The notes beneath the pieces are model-generated. The model worked only from the letters and a program-made list of their open reading frames with translations, was not told the origin of the DNA and made no database searches. Positions 61,898-64,000 of a stretch of 64,000 nucleotides of DNA are shown in pieces (the first letter of the stretch is position 1; each line of letters starts with the position of its first letter). A program made the translations under genes and the position numbers. This DNA comes from Alloascoidea africana (Eukaryota > Ascomycota > Alloascoideomycetes > Alloascoideales > Alloascoideaceae). Location: NCBI GenBank assembly GCA_030581615.1, contig JAKTTT010000053.1, positions 62,001-126,000 on the forward strand. The letters are read 5' to 3'.

Positions 61898-62586
61898 ATT
61901 GAACTTAAGGACAGGAGAGAGCGATTACGAAATGTTTTTTTACTGCGACTTGACAACATGATCGCTTTACATGGAGAATTACTCAATAATTTGGATACAT
62001 GTGAGTTCACCAGTAAAGGGCCATGTTAAAGTTACTTTATATTGATTTAAATACTGTATCTATTACTCATACCAGGCTTTGACAAGAAGCTAAAGCGTAT
62101 ATAGTTAGTTATGTATATACGTTCTATAGCTTACTTGCTTTCTTGATTTAAGAAAGCAATCTATGACATAGAGATTTCTCAATATGACTTTGGTACTTTT
62201 TCTACTGCTGTTTCTTTAGTCATGTAGTAGCGACTAATGTTCTTGAAACTTCAAAACATGTATGGGGCTGTGATAGACAGAACTATTTCACACAGAATAA
62301 GGGCTTGAGAGAGATTAAAAAAATGTACAGAGAGAGTATCATTCAAGCCATTCCATTTTCACATATCATGGATTCGGTTCCAGGTCACCAAAAAAGAAAG
62401 ATATGAAACAAAATATAAAAAAAAAAGGTAACAGAAAACAAAGATACATATAAAACCAAATTTTGCCTTTCCTCTTTTCTTAATGATCAACTAGCATTCC
62501 ATCACCTATAATAAAAACATATCAACTGACTATTCCAAGAAAAAAAGCTTCATAGCACGCTGAAATTCCCAAAGTTTGTTAAAACA
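61898..62586. other. Convergent gap between SUA7 and FZO1
   Basis: 689 bp, AT-rich, with A-rich tracts around 62400-62430. It must hold both 3' ends. No supportable ORF, RNA gene or repeat is seen. Confidence 0.45.
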
Positions 62587-64000
62587 TTAGTCAACAGAGT
62601 TGGCAATTGCCTCCAAGTTATAGCTTTCGATCAATCTCTTTTCGTTGCCAACCTTCTTTCTAAATCTGTTGAAGTAGTTGTAAGAAAGTTCAGCCTGATC
62701 AATCACTTTTTGAAGCTCGTCTTTCTTAATTGCCTGCTTCTCCACTTTCTTCTGGATCAACTCTCTGACCTCTCTTGAAGGGTAAGTCAGCACTGTACGA
62801 CACTCTCGGGACATTCTGTCGGAATTTCTGTGAATGTAGTCAATCGAATCGATTTCTGCTTCAAGCTTGCGGGCAATGTTTCGTGGTACTGCGTTAGGGA
62901 TATCTGAAATAATCAATCCAATGACACTCAATGAAGCAAAGATCAATAATGGGGCCGCTAACTTTTTCACTATCGAGGTATTCAAAAACGGCATGCTTGT
63001 ATATAAAAAGTCGAGTACCGTTTTGGTTCGAAGAAGGGAGCCACTTCCAAGGAGTGAGACAACAGTTAGAGAAGAAGCAAGCATGTTGGAATTGTTACCA
63101 GACTTTTCTAATGTAACAAGGCTGTTGTTAGAACCGGCAAGAAACTTGGGGATAAATGTGTTTATTGAAATGTCGAAAAAATCGGAAACGTTGATTTCAG
63201 TGTCCAGTTTCCTTCCCAAAGTATCCCGCCTCCTGGTGAACATAAAATCCGCTCTGAAAGTCTTGTCAGCAAGAACCTTATCACCCAATCGAGCAATTCC
63301 CAACAAACGTATCGAGTCCACAGCTTCTGTGGTCTTCTTTCTGGCATATGATTCACTTGCCGAAACGCTTTCCAGTAGTGCATCAACAATGGCATCTTGT
63401 GTCTTGTAGGCGTATTCAAACACTGTGCCTAGACCTTCATAGCTAATAATCTGATTCTCGCCTAACCCATCCACGATTTTAGTCATTCGATCCCTTGTAG
63501 AACGATAGATTTCCGAACAGTACTCGTCAACTAGTTGATCAACTTGCTCTGAAATCTTTGTACTCTCATTTAAAGCCTTTTCGTACTCTGGAATCAACAC
63601 CTGTAGTTCATCCTCCGTCTTTGATATTTCTTCTTGATTAATCTTGCAGTTTATATCGGAGAGGATTTCCAGATCGTTCACAATATTAAGAAGATATTTC
63701 TTTGCAGGTGCAAGCTTCGAAAGCGCTCGTTTCTCCAGCACAAAAGTTCGTAGACTTGCTTCCAATCTGTCAAAATCTGGATCGGGACGGTTGCTTCCAC
63801 CTTCGCCTGGGTCATTTGGGTCATCTCCACCGCCACCGCCTCCACCTGGAGAATCCAGAATTTCCTCAGAGGAAACAAAATGTACAAAATCTGAGGCATC
63901 TTTATGCGTCTCTGGTGACAACTTGGATACTTGAGTCATAATCTGTCTCCGGCATCTGTCCTTATCACGAATATTATCAAATTTATTCACAACAATGAAA
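62587..64000 (-). CDS. FZO1: Mitofusin Fzo1, C-terminal part (cut by window edge)
   Basis: About 471 residues are visible; the frame stays open through 64000, so the GTPase N-terminal part lies outside. The visible part starts at the G4 motif FIVVNKFDNI, then RDKDRCRRQIMTQVSKLSP and DFVHFVSSEEIL, typical of fungal Fzo1. A Gly/Asp/Pro-rich insert (about 49-70 of the visible part, with seven Gly in a row) is unusual. Heptad-repeat helices follow, then two hydrophobic membrane segments (SSLTVVSLLGSGSLL and APLLIFASLSVIGLIIS) and a C-terminal coiled coil. Fzo1 fuses mitochondrial outer membranes. Confidence 0.94.
   Translation of the reverse strand, partial: FIVVNKFDNIRDKDRCRRQIMTQVSKLSPETHKDASDFVHFVSSEEILDSPGGGGGGGDDPNDPGEGGSNRPDPDFDRLEASLRTFVLEKRALSKLAPAKKYLLNIVNDLEILSDINCKINQEEISKTEDELQVLIPEYEKALNESTKISEQVDQLVDEYCSEIYRSTRDRMTKIVDGLGENQIISYEGLGTVFEYAYKTQDAIVDALLESVSASESYARKKTTEAVDSIRLLGIARLGDKVLADKTFRADFMFTRRRDTLGRKLDTEINVSDFFDISINTFIPKFLAGSNNSLVTLEKSGNNSNMLASSLTVVSLLGSGSLLRTKTVLDFLYTSMPFLNTSIVKKLAAPLLIFASLSVIGLIISDIPNAVPRNIARKLEAEIDSIDYIHRNSDRMSRECRTVLTYPSREVRELIQKKVEKQAIKKDELQKVIDQAELSYNYFNRFRKKVGNEKRLIESYNLEAIANSVD

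Noticed and set aside
1-64000. CRISPR arrays, rRNA genes or prophage
   Set aside because: No regularly spaced identical repeats, no rRNA cores and no phage genes; the window is clearly eukaryotic.

Overview
This is a nuclear chromosome fragment from an ascomycete, most probably an early-diverging, relatively intron-rich budding yeast (Saccharomycotina). The evidence is the gene set: HOM2, SAC3, SEC9, OSH3, ATG16, GPI10, TIP20, TMA17, RRP42, TRM3, SNX41/ATG20-type, CYK3, SUA7 and FZO1. Intergenic gaps are short and the introns are 50-75 nt. I reconstructed about 29 introns in 16 genes by keeping reading frame. They start GTAAGT, GTGAGT or GTATGT and carry a CTAAC-like branch site, usually 12-25 nt before the acceptor. 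I cannot name the species. There are no bacterial-style operons, rRNA, tRNA or CRISPR arrays that I can see.

Layout. 0-22.9 kb is a dense block: an unrecognised gene (cut by the left edge), a RING/TRAF-finger protein, a peroxisomal 2-hydroxy-acid oxidase ending SKL, APC4 head to head with eIF2D (TMA64), mitochondrial bL34m, two orphan genes, HOM2 with a Gcn4-type site, SAC3, SEC9, a snapin-like protein head to head with OSH3. 22.9-28.8 kb is a gene-poor accessory island. It holds a ~1.4 kb imperfect inverted repeat, an internally deleted Fot1/pogo transposon with perfect 42-bp terminal repeats, an orphan gene and a solo-LTR-like sequence. 28.8-56.3 kb is dense again: a large hydrolase-like protein, ATG16 and GPI10 in tight tandem, a mitochondrial TPR-like protein, L-2-hydroxyglutarate dehydrogenase, a ROG1-type lipase, TIP20, TMA17, RRP42, TRM3, a PX sorting nexin and CYK3. 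56.3-60.9 kb is mostly empty apart from one weak orphan frame. SUA7 (TFIIB) and the 3' part of FZO1 close the window.

The genes are ordinary housekeeping functions with a strong membrane-traffic flavour: SEC9, SNAPIN-like, OSH3, TIP20, SNX41/ATG20, ATG16. They are not one pathway and no single new system ties the window together. The points most worth following are: the accessory island with its giant inverted repeat and the recently mobile-looking Fot1 derivative; an array of eight SUMO-consensus motifs in the disordered part of CYK3; a consistent pattern of skipped near-branchpoint AG acceptors; and very tight head-to-head promoters, including overlapping ATGs of APC4 and TMA64.
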